Positions 41,801-56,300 of a stretch of DNA of 64,000 nt are shown piece by piece. This DNA is from Pampus argenteus (Eukaryota > Chordata > Actinopteri > Scombriformes > Stromateidae): positions 11,421,501-11,485,500 of the forward strand of contig CM072868.1 of NCBI GenBank assembly GCA_036937835.1, read 5' to 3'. Numbering within the stretch: the first letter of the stretch is position 1; every line of letters starts with the position of its first letter. The translations under genes and the position numbers were made by a program. The notes beneath the pieces were generated by a model. It was not told the origin of the DNA and ran no database searches. It worked only from the letters and a program-made list of their open reading frames with translations.

Positions 41801-44800
41801 AATTATTCTATGCAATGTAAGGATCATTGCCTTGTCACCTCCCTGCACTACTGCTTGCTACAGGTCTTATGATATTACAGTCTAACCTTCTTGTGACATA
41901 TAGCCACTGCTACATATCTATAGATGACATGGACTATTATTATTATTCAGAATATTCTACAATTAAATGTAAAGTTTAAGTGTGACACTCATATCCTTAT
42001 ACACAACATCTTAAAATTTGGGCTATAGTAGAATAGGTCATAGATCATGTTGAATCTTGTGAACCTTATAAGCAAACAATATATAAACAGTGGATATAGA
42101 TAAAAAGTGAATGTACTTTCTTTGTTTATGTCTACCAGGTGGTGACTCTGCGGATGGTCCATGAGAAACTGCTGTGTTTGCTACCAGGAGGAAAGCAGCA
42201 AGCTCTGACTTCAGATCGTGTGTTTGAACCCTTCTCTGGACTTAATCCTCTGCACTACAACCCTTACACTGAGGTTAGGAGTTGCAGTTGTAGAGCTACC
42301 AGGATGCTCTAAAACTTTCTTTAACCTATTCATTTCCCTCCATCTACATGTTCTGTGTACTCATAGTCTATATTTTTATTGTATGTTATTGTAGCCTCTT
42401 TGGAGAGCAGCAGTGGCACAGTTTGAACGCTTAATGGCGCCGTCAGAGCAGGAGGTGGCTGGTAGACTAAAGAGCTACATCGCTGATGTGCAGGACAACC
42501 CACAGCAGGTAGTAAAACATACTACTTTAGCTCAGGTTGTAAAATGCTGGGTATGGGTGTATGTTGTGGGAACTTACTGTATTTGCCTTTATGTCTGTTC
42601 TTTTTCTAGTTGTTGCAGGTTTTTCAAAAGCACAAAGAGTTGATCAGACGTCCCACTATCAGCAAAGAACTGCACACAGAGAGAGAGACCCTACTGGCCA
42701 GATTGCTGGATTACAATAAGTGTATGTGATTTTGTCTCAAAGCACTTGTGTTTTTGTATGTGTCAGAGATGGTATGATAGCTTGTTTGTTGTGTTTTGTG
42801 TGAAAAAGCTGAATGCCTAAATGTAAAATGATGTGTACATTGACAGAAAATCATCCATCAGTATCATGAAACACGTGGTGTTCTCTGTCTTTGACCCCTT
42901 TGCTACTGCATTGCTTTTCTTAGGCCTGAAGACTGACTTTGAGAGTCGTTGCCATGGAGACCCTGGAGAAAAGTCTGGGCCACTCATTGGTAGGAACCTC
43001 CCTGAGGTGGTCAACAAAATTGTTTGGGTCCGACAGCTCATACACAAGGTAGCTGAGTGTGTGTTTACTGTATGTATGTTCACACACACATATACAGTAT
43101 ATGTTATTTGTTTATCTTTGTGGTTCTTATGTTTAAGCAAATGTTTTATAGCTGTTTGTTATATTATATAAAAAAGAGATATTCAACTTTTAAGGAAGTT
43201 TTAAGTAAATCCCATAAGGATTAAAAAACATTTACTTTCTTTTTTGTTCATGTGATTACATTAGGTGGAGGATTCTGTCCGCATTGCTGAGGTTTTGCTT
43301 TCTGAGCTGTCAGGGTTCAAAGGGTTCCTGCATTTTTGTGATGATCTACTGGAACTTTTGAGGGTGTATGAACAGGAACAGTTTGAAGACTGGTCAAGAG
43401 ATATACTATCCGGACTCGCTGACCCAAAGTCAGGAATCAGGTTGGACACACTGAACACTGTGACCTCAGCTAACAAGACAAAAGCTCAGAACAACACTAT
43501 AAACAATACTTTAATCTTAACTGCACTGAAAGCATTTCGCTCATTAATATAACAGCACCGGAGATGACAGTGGACAGAAAAGTAATGCTACAGTGTTTTG
43601 GACAGTAATGTGTGTAATTTCTTCCATAAATTAATAAGAATGTATACTGCTGTTTTCAACAGTTGTTCTTCTCCACATTTCTCATCACCTAATTTAGCAC
43701 ATTGATCTTGGGCATTTGTGATGGTTAAAATACATCCTGTATTACTCATATGTCTTTCTCGATAGTCTCCAGGCCAGTAACCGAGTGATGGACCTAGACC
43801 ATGTTGACGGCAGGCTAAAGATCCAGTACTCAGACAGACTGGTCAGTTTGCTCAGGGAGGTCAGGCAGCTCTCTGCCCTTGGCTTTCCTATTCCTGCCAA
43901 GATACAACAGGCTGCTAATACTGCAGACAAGTTCTACAGACAGGCCATTGTCCTAAAACAGGTGAGAGTGAGAGTCTAGCCTCATTATTTCTGTTATAAT
44001 TTGTCTCACTCTCATAATGTAACACTGTGTTGTAGGTGGCCCATTTCTACAACACCATTGACCAGCAGATGATTCCTTCTCAGAGACCTATGATGCTTGG
44101 TCTTGCCCTGGCATTTGAACAGGTCATTAAGGTACTGCCCACAGATGCAAAGTATTGTTCTTAACATGATGCCTTGCAAGTTGAGGCTTTAGAACATGCT
44201 GTTATAGTTGTTAATGTTTGTTTTTTTTTTTTTTTTGCAAAAGTGTAATGTTATAAAAAGGGAATGGGGGCCTAATTTTTAGAGAAAATGTAGAGACATA
44301 TAGAGAATATATAGAGAAATATAAGAAGTAACTGGAATTTCTTCAACACAACATTTTTTTTAAATAAAACTAACTAAAAAAAATAACTTTAAATAGAAGG
44401 TCAGTTACCAGGTGGTTTTAGGCTAGTGGTGTGTAAAAACCTACACACACCCTGGAAAATATCCTACTTTGAACTGTAAACATAACCTTTCTTTTCATTG
44501 TCAGAATCCTCGTTTTCAGTCAAAGGAATCAGGTGGTAAATTGCAGATCACCTGGGACAACCCAAAAGACTTGGAGCTTTACATTGCCAAGCTGCAGTCT
44601 GCTGCTGAGAAACTCTCCACCGAAAACAGGAAGCTACGCAAATGGCACACTGACTTCATAGACAAGGTAGTAGCTTGACCTTACATTTCTGTCAGTTATG
44701 TTTACAAATAAATGGTAGCAGAGGAAGTGAGTGCTAGGACTGTAATTTGAATCTTGTTGTTTGCACATTTCTATAGAACTGTAATTTTTCCCCTGCTTGG

Positions 44801-47800
44801 CTTGACACACACCTGTGGGTGTGTTTCTCAGGTAGTGACACTGATGAATGTGGACCTACTGAAACATCAGCAGCGGTGGAAGGATGGCCTTCAGGACCTT
44901 CGTACTGGTTTTGCCACTCTGGAGGCTCAGGTATTGATTACAGTGAGACATAAATGTGTCTTTACTGCTGGCCTTCATCACATTTTTTGTACTGTAATCC
45001 TATGTTTGTGGTGCTCCATGGTTACTGCAATATTTAATCTAACAAACAATCGAATGGCTAAAATGATATGTCAAATAATATGCTTGAAGTGGAGACCAAA
45101 ACAGAATCATAATAAAAATGGTTATTACCCTTATCTTTTAGTATTTAATCCACATCTTAATTTAATGCTACAAAATGATTTTAGTACCAACTTTTTGTTT
45201 TTCAGTGAATATACACAAACCTGTACAACAAATCTTAATTCTCTTCAATGGAAAGCTAATTCATGTGTGTGTGTGTGTATATAGGGCTTTAGGGTTGATG
45301 ACATGCGGGCCTGGCGTCAGCATTGGAACCATCAGCTATACAAAGCTCTCGAACATCAGTACCAGACCGGGCTCGAAGCTCTGAATAAGAACCTGCCTGA
45401 AATACACATCGACCTCACTTTTAAGTCAGTACACTCACTCACCAACTTGCCTAATTCTCTCCCTGTATATTCTCTATTTCTCTTTCTCTCTGCTTTGTCT
45501 CTTTTTTTTGTGTGGGTTAGCATAATTTGCTCTCCTCTTACACATGTATTTTTCCACTAATTTTTAAACCAATAGCAGTGTTCACCTCTTGATTCTCTCT
45601 GCTCTTGGCCTGGCTATCTTCTCTATCGCTCTTGAAAGACCTGCGTATTAAAAGAAAAAAATGTTTCATTTCCCCTCTTCTGAATAGGCAGGGGCGTTTG
45701 CAGTTCCGTCCTCCATTTGAGGAGGTGCGAGCACGCTATTTCAGGGAGATGAAGCGATTCATCTCAATCCCAAACCAGTTCAAAGGGGTCAGTGCGCAGG
45801 GGGAGGAGCTTATCTTCAGTGTCATGATTGACAGGAATGCCTCTGGGTTCCTCACCATCTTCAGCAAGGCTGAGGATCTTTTTGGCCGCCTGCAGGGTAT
45901 ACAGCACAAGTTCAAGGTGCCTGAACAACATATGTTTATTACATTAATGATGCGTATGACGGTGATGATTATTAGTCAACCAACCTGTAAAAAAGCATTT
46001 GTATAATGTTAAGAAAAGGTATTAATTTGTAGGGTAATTATGACAGTATATAAGATGAAACAATTTTAATGCATGACTTTCTGTGACAAGTCTTGTAGAT
46101 TTGAGTTGATTTGAACCTGGCCTCAGAGGTCAAACTTAATACTATCTAGTAATTGTAGGATACACATGTTGGGTTGATAGATATATGCCATTTGTTATGA
46201 ATGTTAATTTGGTTAATCTTTTTTAAAATCTTTTGCTCATTGAAGCATTGCTGTGACCAACTGTTGTGCTGTTTTCTTTGAAAGAATGCAACCTGGATTA
46301 GTAATGCTTTTCTGTTACACTGAAAGTCTGTTTTCATATTCAGAATTTTCCCTTTATATAAAATGACTGTGAGCACTGTATAGTATCTTCTCCCTTTTAT
46401 CTACGTGCATATCTGAACTGAGGGGAAAATCCCTCAGCCAGACTTCTCTTTTACCTCCCCTTTTCTAGTTCTGTTTTCATGTTACTTACTGACACTATAC
46501 CATGTTTTGAAATGTGGTTTATGTCACATTTAAAATTAGGGAAATATACACTGGACCCAATCTCACTATCATTCTATGTGTGTATGTGTGTGTTGTAGGA
46601 GTGGGTGGTGCTGGGCCAGGTGGATTTAGAGAAGTTAGTGGAGAAGCATCTGAACTCTGTGCAGGACTGGGAGAGAAACTTCAAGGCCCTGAAAGCCAGA
46701 GGAAAAGAGTCTGAACGTTTGCCTAGGTACATTTTACACAAACTGTAATAAACCTAAGTAAATACAAACTGTAGCCTGTACCAGTATAGAGTGAATGATG
46801 AATAAAGCTTGGTCACATTTTGTTAGCACAAGCTGGGTCCATCTAAACAAGTGGGCATAGGAAGATTTGTTTAATCACAACATTAAAGACGAGCAATTTT
46901 AGAACATCCATGTTGTGTCATATCTTACAGAAGCTTCTGCTCTGCTTTTCAGTGTTATTCTTGTCACATTACTATTTTTTGGCAAATAATAAGTTAGCCT
47001 CTTCTGCTACACTCAGTTTTAAATTAATCCTCTCCTTGTTCCTTTGTCAGTCAGGAGAAGGTAGACTGTATTATAGTCAACTGTGAGCCAGTAAAAGCAG
47101 TCATCGATGACCTAATCCAGAGGCTGTTTGACATGCTGCTTTTTTCACTCAAGAAGTCCATACAAGGTAAAGACACACATCTTGATTGTGTTTTTAATTT
47201 TATTTATATATATTATTCTCTTTGGAGTGATTCAAAACTATACTTCATTACACTCTTTAACAGCAATAAATTTGCTTTTTAATAAACAAATTAGTGTATT
47301 TTGCATGTGTCCCAAATCGTTTCCTCTAATTGCATTTATTTCTTGGTTCTTGTTTATACTGATTTTGTTTTTTATTCTCTTGGCCTGATGACATCCCCTT
47401 TAATTTCACTTTCACTTTTGTTTTCTGTTTCCTTTTCTTTTGTTTTCCTTTGTCATCTTCCCCCTTGATTTCAGGTCACACACAGGCCATAGACAGTTTT
47501 GTGTCTCAGTCAATGGAGTCCTTGTCCAGTCGTCCAGAAAGCATGGAGGAGATTGGTGTGGCCAGTGGCATATATAGCCAAATACTAGCCCGCAAACCTG
47601 AAGTAAGACAAAGACACACTAAACTCTGGCTAGGTTGTTTTTTTGAATGAAAGACCAATGCTCCTACATTCTGTCGAATCTTTTTGCTACCTGTCAAAGA
47701 AAATTTCTTTTCAGATCAGTATGTAAATTATGTAAGCTACTACTGTCAATAACATGACATGCATGGATTCATAAGTGTGTCGACATTTATAATATAATAT

Positions 47801-50260
47801 ATTTCTGATATTTGATATGTAACAGTGACTTGTAATTGCATGTGGGATGGGTCTAACATTTGACTTGACATGGAAATATAACCTTACTGTACTTACTAAC
47901 TATACTGTATGGCTGTGTATAGATCCTGCCACAGTTCCAGTGTGCCGAGGAGAAGAACCGCTTGCTCCGAGCAGTGGCTGGGGCAGGTCTGGACTCATTG
48001 TCTTCCCTAAGGGCCAAGTGGGACAAACTAGAACTTGTCATGGAGAGCCACCAGCTCATGATCAAAGAACAGGTGACATACACACACACAGGACACATGG
48101 TTTGAAAACATCACAAATGTTGTGTAATTATACTATATATTTATATAAAACCCTCCTATTACCTTTCTTTTGCCTTGTCCATTTACCCAAATCCCCTCCT
48201 TTTGCCGAATCTCCTCTTTCATGCCACCTCTTTTTGATATCGTTCATCATCTCTGGCTCTGTTCCTCCCTTAGGTGGAAGTGATGCGAAGTAATGCCGCA
48301 GGGCGTATTGATGCCTATAAAGCAGATCTGGAGCGGTTTAAAGCCCGCTGGGATCACCTGAAACCAAAAGATGAGATGCTTGAGACTGATGATCATGCTG
48401 CTCTACTTGCCTGCCTTCAGACCATCAGAGACAAGCAGGAAGAGTTCCAGGAACTAGAGCTTGTGCGCAGTAAACTGCTGTATGTTGTTTTCATTTCGCC
48501 AAAAATCTACTTGTATAATTTCTTTTTTTAAGAAATTCAGGACAGCTGATAAGAATGTTAGTAGCTTTCATCTCTTTAGAATTTGTTGCAGTTAGATGAA
48601 GTGTGATTATGTAAAACTTGAAAGTGTTTTTATTATATTGATTTCTAATGGTTGCTTCTTTTTGTTATCTATAGATTTTTTTTAACTTAAAACTACTCAG
48701 TATTATAACTGATGCAATTCCAAGGCTAAAATTAAATTGTGTGAAATAATATATTATTCATGGTCTTTTCCCAATTATACTACAGTCCAGTGCACCATTT
48801 ATCAGCCCACATTGAACTTATAAGACTAATGTTTTAGTGCCTTTACTTCAGATTCCACACAGTCAAAGAAATAAAAAGTCTGTGACTTAGTGCACTTGAC
48901 AGCACTGTCAAGGTGACAATTACTCTCCTTTCCACATCTTAGTGAGGACTGTGCCTATTTTGACCTGGAGGCTCCAGATTTTTCCCTCGCAGAAGAGACA
49001 AAAAGAGACATGGAGGAGCACAGCCAGATGTGGAGTCTGTATGAGGAGTGGCAGCAGGGCTTCACAGAAAAGGCCCAGGAGGACTGGATTACATTCAGGT
49101 AGGGGGTTAAATTAAAGCTTGTTCAGATTATTCCTAACATGACAAGAGTATTGGTACATGTCAGCTTTTAATTGTGTTAATATATACATTTCTGTTTTAC
49201 AGGAGTAAGACTTATGTGTTTCAGGAGTTTCTGTTAACGTGGCAGGACAGACTTAGGAAGTTGGAACAACCTACTGCCATGTCTGTTAAACTACAAGGAG
49301 AAGTAGACAAATACAAGGTAATCTGTAGTACAGTTAAAAGAATAATATATTATTGCCTTTTTTCAATGTCAGTACATTTAATATACATGAAGACACTTGA
49401 AGAATAGTCTAAAGACCCATATGTAATGTTTATAGGCTACAATGTTTATTACTCTCTACAATATAAAAGTTCTGGACAATTCCGCTATCCTTACAGCCTT
49501 CCAGGTAGTAACATGTTAGTCTGGTCCTTGCAGCACTGTAGGATGAGATGTGGGGTCACCAAATTCAAAATGATTCTACAGTTAGGGAGCATACATTTGC
49601 TCAGCAAATGTCATGGCAAACAGCCCGTTACATTATGCAATAGATTTTATTCAAGTGGAAACTTTTTTGTCTTGTCTCATGGTCACTAAAGTCAAAAGGG
49701 TTCATCCAAATTTGTTAGAATTAATCCTTTTGGGATCTTGAATATCTGTAGCAAATTCCATAACAATCCATCAAATAGTCAAGAGATTTTACTGTGATTC
49801 ATAAATGTCAACCTCATGGTGGAATTAGAGGGAGGAAATGTCAGAGGATCACCAAAGTCTGTTTGGATTCATCCTCTGGGTACCAGGAATGTGTGTACAT
49901 AATTGCACAGCAATTCACTGAGTAGTTGAAATATTTAAATCTGGACCCAAAGATTTGGACCTACCTTTTTATGAATCTTAGCCATTAAAGTAACATTTCT
50001 GAAGCAAGAATTTAATGTCTACGCAAATATAAGAGAAACTACTAATTTCATGCACTTTTATTTCCACACTTTTCCATCTGCATGTCTAGAACATGGTCCC
50101 GGTGCTTAAGTATGTGCGAGGGGAGCACTTGTCACAGGACCACTGGTTGGACATGTTCCGTTTGCTGGGTCTTCCAAGAGGGACAACTTTAGAGAGACTG
50201 ACCTTTAATGACCTCCTCGGTGTGGCAAATACCATTGTAGAAAAGGCCTTGGAGCTCAAG

Positions 50261-50323
<63 letters not shown>

Positions 50324-53300
50324 GGGTTTGCATCTCTTCAGGGGACTTTACTTTGATGTAATTTCCTGGAGACTTATCATAACCTTGACCATAACCACCA
50401 CATGCCTAACCCTTACCCTAACCTTATCATAACCTTAAACATACCTTAACTTTAAACCAAGTCTTTACTCTAAAATCAATGTCAAAATCCAATTTACGTT
50501 AACGCGACTTGCTTTTTGTCTCCATAAGAGAGTGTCTTTCTCAACTTATCATAATTACATGTTCGTAGGATCTGAACAGCCGTGCCCAGGCAGAGGTGAC
50601 AATAAGAGAAGCACTGAGAGAGCTGGATTTGTGGGGAGCTGCAGCTACCTTCAATCTTACTGAGTACACAGACAGCAGCAGCCGCGCTCTCACCCTCATC
50701 AAGGACTGGAAGGATATAGTCAACCAGGTAGACACAGACACACAGAACCAACATGTACTTATGTACATACATGAACAAGTCGTCAAATTGAGTCAGGGAA
50801 AGTGACTAAGTTAGTCACTAAATGTTTCTAAGTTGTGTGGAGGAAGTTGCATCTTGTCTTAGTACTGAGGCATACTGCAAATGATGTGAGGAACATTTGG
50901 ATTATTTTATTGATAAAAAACATGTCTGGTCCATGGAGATATTTCAGTTTCCTACATAGTTACATAGCATGCGTTGTGGCTATCTTGAGGACTACAAGAT
51001 GTTCTGATATAGTAAAAAGTCAAAAAGGTAATGATAGCCTTATGACTGAAAGATGTACGGTACTTTTAATTTTCATATAGAAATATACATTTAAATATAA
51101 ATGTTTAGAAAGTTGTCTGTAAACCTCTACATTTGTCTGCCTCTAATAAAGGTGTGAGCCACAACACTGGACAGCATAAAGATGATTTTAATAAAGAAGA
51201 TGATAAAGAGTTATTATTTAATAATTTGTAAAGGCTGCTCCATCAGCTGTTGCAGTCAGTGTTTACATGATCAGGATTTTGCCTTGTTTCATTTTTCTCA
51301 ATAATTAGCTTAGAGTTAAAAGAACTTCTAGTGACGATCAAAATAGATAAGACTTGGAAGGTAGGAGCATGTCTTCATGAAAAAACAGGCACCATTGAAT
51401 GAAATTCTAAGGTTTAGCAAACATTGATTTTATCACCACACTGTGCCCATCCAGGTGGGAGATAACCGCTGTCTGCTGCAGTCCCTGAAAGACTCTCCCT
51501 ACTACTGCAGCTTCCAGGACAAGGTCAGGTCAAGGGCATAACTATGAATGTACTTTTATAAGCATTAAGTTATTTATTTAAAATTATTTTAGAGTAAATT
51601 CCCCCAGACTTTCTGTTTACCAAAGATATACCCTGTACATCCAGGTCAACTTGTGGGAAGTTCGTCTGTCAGATCTGGATGAGTACTTGCTGAGTCTGAA
51701 TGCCATCCAGAGGCGTTGGGTTTATCTAGAACCCATTTTTGGACGTGGAGCATTGCCCCGTGAGGAGAGCCGCTTCAGACGGGTTGATGAAGACTTCAGG
51801 TACAGGGTGGATGTGGTTTTGCAGGGAAGAATGGACAAATAGAAATTTATTTTTAGACAGAATCCACATCCAATAACAATACATTTTCTCCATATGTGCA
51901 ACAGGTCTATAATGTCAGACATTCAGAGGGACAATAGAGTAATTTCTCTGAGCTCAAGGGCTGGCATCAGAAACTCCCTGGTCACCATACTGGACCAGCT
52001 ACAGCGCTGTCAAAAGTCACTTAATGAGTTCCTAGAGGTACACACTCATGCACATTTCTGTAAGACATACCTACATGTGTAGAACATGAGGCACATTTAT
52101 CACAACTTTAAAAAAAACTAACAAATGTTTGTGTGTGATTGTCGCAGGAGAAACGTTCTGCCTTCCCACGGTTTTATTTCATAGGAGATGATGATTTGTT
52201 AGAGATTCTTGGTCAGGCCACCAACCCCACTGTCATCCAGTCACACCTCAAAAAACTATTTGCAGGTAAGAAACCTCAGTTTTGTCCTTATTAGTCTGTG
52301 TTATTAATTTGTTGTGCTAAAATCTATTCTGTTTTTCCAGTTTGTTCTGTGCTACTCTGCAGTACTCTACACCACTCAGCTCATAGCATATTCTGTTGGA
52401 CAGGGAAGGTAATCTTTGTGTGTTTTATCTTTGTAGGTATCCATAGTGTCATGTTTGATGAGCAGTGCCAGCACATTGTCGCCATGTGTTCTTTGGAGGG
52501 AGAGACAGTGCCTCTCAGAAATTGTATACGCATCTCCAGCCTCGTGGAGGTAAACCTGTTGAGCAGCATTGTGTCTGAATGAAGTTCTGTGTTTGATAAA
52601 TGTGTGATTGGAAAATAAAGTATACAATACAATACATGTATTCATTTAAAATAAAAGATTAATAACTAGAAGAAAAATGTGTTACATAGTGTTACTTAAT
52701 CTAAAAGTTTTAAAATTATTTTAACACCATTTACTTTTGAATATCTGTTTGCAGATATGCATGAATATTTGTTTTACTTTCTAGGTGTGGTTAAGTGAGC
52801 TGTCCCTGGAAATGAAGGAGACTTTGAAGCAACTACTTTACGAGTGCATCTTATCAGGGAAAAAAGGGGAGGTGGACCCCTCACGCTACCCTTCACAGGT
52901 ACACACACACACACTTTTATTCAAACTTTTTTACACTTTTTCTTGAATATTCTCAAAGGCAGAATGTTTCTTTACCTGTGAACTGTATAATATCTCTGTT
53001 ACAGGATTTCTATTTCTTTTAGTTAAAATACTTGTACAATACAAGTTGAGATCCAACACCACACATCAGTTATCCATTTCTTTCTCTGTCTTACTCAAGA
53101 CCCAGGATATGAAACAACTCCTGTCTTAATTAAATTGTCAAGGGCAGAAGTATCTCAACTTTCTTTTTGTTGTTGTTGTAGATTCTGTGTCTTGCTGAGC
53201 AAATCCAGTTTACTGAAGATGTAGAAAGAGCTTTAAAGGAACAAAATCTGCACCAGCTGGAGCTGGAACTCAATGCCAAATTGGAACACTACACTACAGT

Positions 53301-56300
53301 CGACACGAGCTCTGACGACAACACAAACACAGGTAGTTCTGTCTGTGGTTATGTGTATTTATTGGTGTACTTACAGACTGAGGTAAGTTCCCATATCACA
53401 CAAATTAGCTAAATTAGTAATAAAAATGTAACCATCTCAATAGGAAGAGACTGGCCCGATCCCACCCGTTTAGAAAGAATTTTCAGTTGGGTTGAGAAGG
53501 GTGGTGTAAACTTTTGCTAATCTGTTCAATAGGAAAATATTAGTGCCTTACAATTAACTGCTATGGGGATTGTTAGATAGATACAAGAGGCTGCAAAAAG
53601 GCAGTGCCCTTTTAAAGCTGCACATGCAGTAGCTGGCAGGCTAATTTAATGACCTGGTGCTGAATATGTTGCTACATGAAGCATGACAGCAGACCTTATT
53701 CACAGAATTTGAATTTGTAAAATGGTTGTTTAAATTCAAATCAAGGTTGTTTATTCGTGCTAGAGATGAAAACCACTTCCATAACCCTGTTAGTTGCATA
53801 ATTTCAGGGGACATTGCTGCCAAACTCCAAATTTCTATGTCAGATAAAAATGCATCTATTACAAACTATATTTTCAACTTTTTGACATAATTGTAGAATA
53901 CTCAATATTTCAGCATGACACCATATTGACAATGCATTTACAAATAAAATATATATGTAATCTACTAAGCTAAACTATCTACACTTGAAATAGCCCATGT
54001 TTCCATGATAACATCTCATTAAGTTACTGGCTCCCTTAAAACAACCAGGCCGGCCGAAAAGGTTGCAGAGTGGTGGTACTGATTAAAGCATGGCAAAAAG
54101 GATCATCTAATCACCCAGTCTACATAAATGGGCCATAAACCCAGGGGGGTATTTGCTAACATAAAAGCTGTGTGCTTAAAATAAAAGTCTCCCATTTATT
54201 CACAGCTTCTGGCAGGACCATTTTATAATTTATATGGAGTCGACATAAAGTCAAGAACACAAAATAATGTACGGTAATAGTTAGCTTAGTTAGATAGTAA
54301 ATTTTAGTTTTATAGTAAATTTACATATTTAGTGAAATTACACTGATCACAATTAAATCTTTTTTGGATTAAGTTTGTTAGTTGGTAAATAAAAACCAAT
54401 TCTGCCACCCTGATCTTCACACACATCTTCTTTTGTAGAGTCCAGTATCCTGCAGCTAAAGCTGAAGGCCTTGATCCTGGATATCATCCACAACATCAGT
54501 GTAGTGAAGCAGCTAAACATGGCAGGAGTTACCAGTCCTGACGCCTGGGCCTGGAAGAAGCAGCTTCGCTTCTACATGGGACCAGACAAATGCTGCCACA
54601 TACATATGGTGGATGCACAGTTCAACTACACATATGAGTACCAGGTGTGTAAGTCTGTGGATGCAAGTTAGATACACTCCTCTTTTGTAATTGACCAAAT
54701 GAAAGCTCCAAAATACACACTGATATTTCTTGGGCTGCATCTAACATTTACTGGAGATTTGTCATTTAGAATCCTAAATTTTACATTTGATTTGTAATGA
54801 GAAAAGCCATCATCGTCACAGTCATTTGTGAGGCTTCTAATTTGTGTAATTAGAAAATGTGTGCTTTCACTTGACAGAAGACTAAAATGATTAATTTTCC
54901 TAGTTGGATCAATTAATAGATAGTTGTATATCCTGGCATCTGTTTAGCATTATAAACAGGAAGACTGGTCAGCTTGATTATGTAGGTACGTGCACTGGCT
55001 TCAGTGGAAACTTGTAATGGTACAGGATCTTGAATGCTATTGGAATTTGCTGTCTTTTCTCACAAAAACTTTTCTGGTGTTCCAGGAATTTACTAATGTT
55101 ATTATTGTTTACCATTTGGGGGCACTGTTTACTCAGACTTGTGGACTACTGAAAATTCCCTGCTGTATTTCCCCTCTGCAGGTTCTGTGAAAAACAAATG
55201 CTAGTACACAGTCCCACTCATTTTCTTTTGTTTGTCCTTCATTTGTTTTTCAATTCTCCTTTTCTTAATCCATCATCTCTCTGTTGGCCTTTATCCTCTT
55301 TATCCCTCACTCCCCATATCTTTACCTGTCTGATGATCTCTCTTGTTTTCTTCTCCATTCTACCTCTTCTCTCTCCCAGGGAAATGCGGCTAAGCTGGTG
55401 CACACTCCACTGACAGATAAGTGCTACCTGACTCTGACCCAGGCCATGAAGATGGGGCTTGGGGGGAACCCCTACGGGCCAGCTGGAACTGGCAAGACTG
55501 AGTCGGTCAAAGCCATGGGTGGGCTGTTTGGACGGCAAGTGCTGGTGTTTAACTGTGATGAGGTATAACTATTTCTTTTTGAGAGTATGTGAAGGGTTTA
55601 ACTTCCATAAATTCAAAACACTTAATCTAAGATTATATATTTGTTATATAGAATTTAATTAGCCAAGTCTTATGTTACATGAAAAAAATGCTTGTTTTAC
55701 TCTCTCAATCACTAAGAGAAGATGTTAAAAGATGTGGATGTCTTTTAAAAAAATACTGACTTATGACTGCACTCACATTCACACACAAATCAAGATTGGT
55801 AATTGAGAACAACTGCCAATGAGAAGATGTGACATTATTTCTGTTTCTTTGGTTTGTGTCTGTTTTCCAGGGCATTGATGTGAAGTCAATGGGACGAATC
55901 TTTGTGGGCTTGGTGAAGTGTGGAGCATGGGGTTGTTTTGATGAGTTTAACCGTTTAGAGGAGGCAGTACTATCTGCAGTTTCCATGCAGATCCAGGCCA
56001 TTCAAGACTCCCTTAAACATCACAAGCACACATGTGAACTGCTTGGGAAGGAGGTCAGCAAATAAGAACAGATGCAGACAAAGATATAATGCAAAAACTG
56101 GCCTGAAAAACCGCATTTTTCAGGCCGAAACTCTCTTTTTCTTCATCTATTACTCTATCCTTCTGTTTAAGTTCCCAGCTTGGATATGCACACATACTTT
56201 AACAGATGCAGTGCAAGCACATCATGGTTTGAGCTTCAACCAACAGTTTTTGTCTTTCTGTCAAATCAGTCAATACCTGTATCAACTCTATAAACCATCA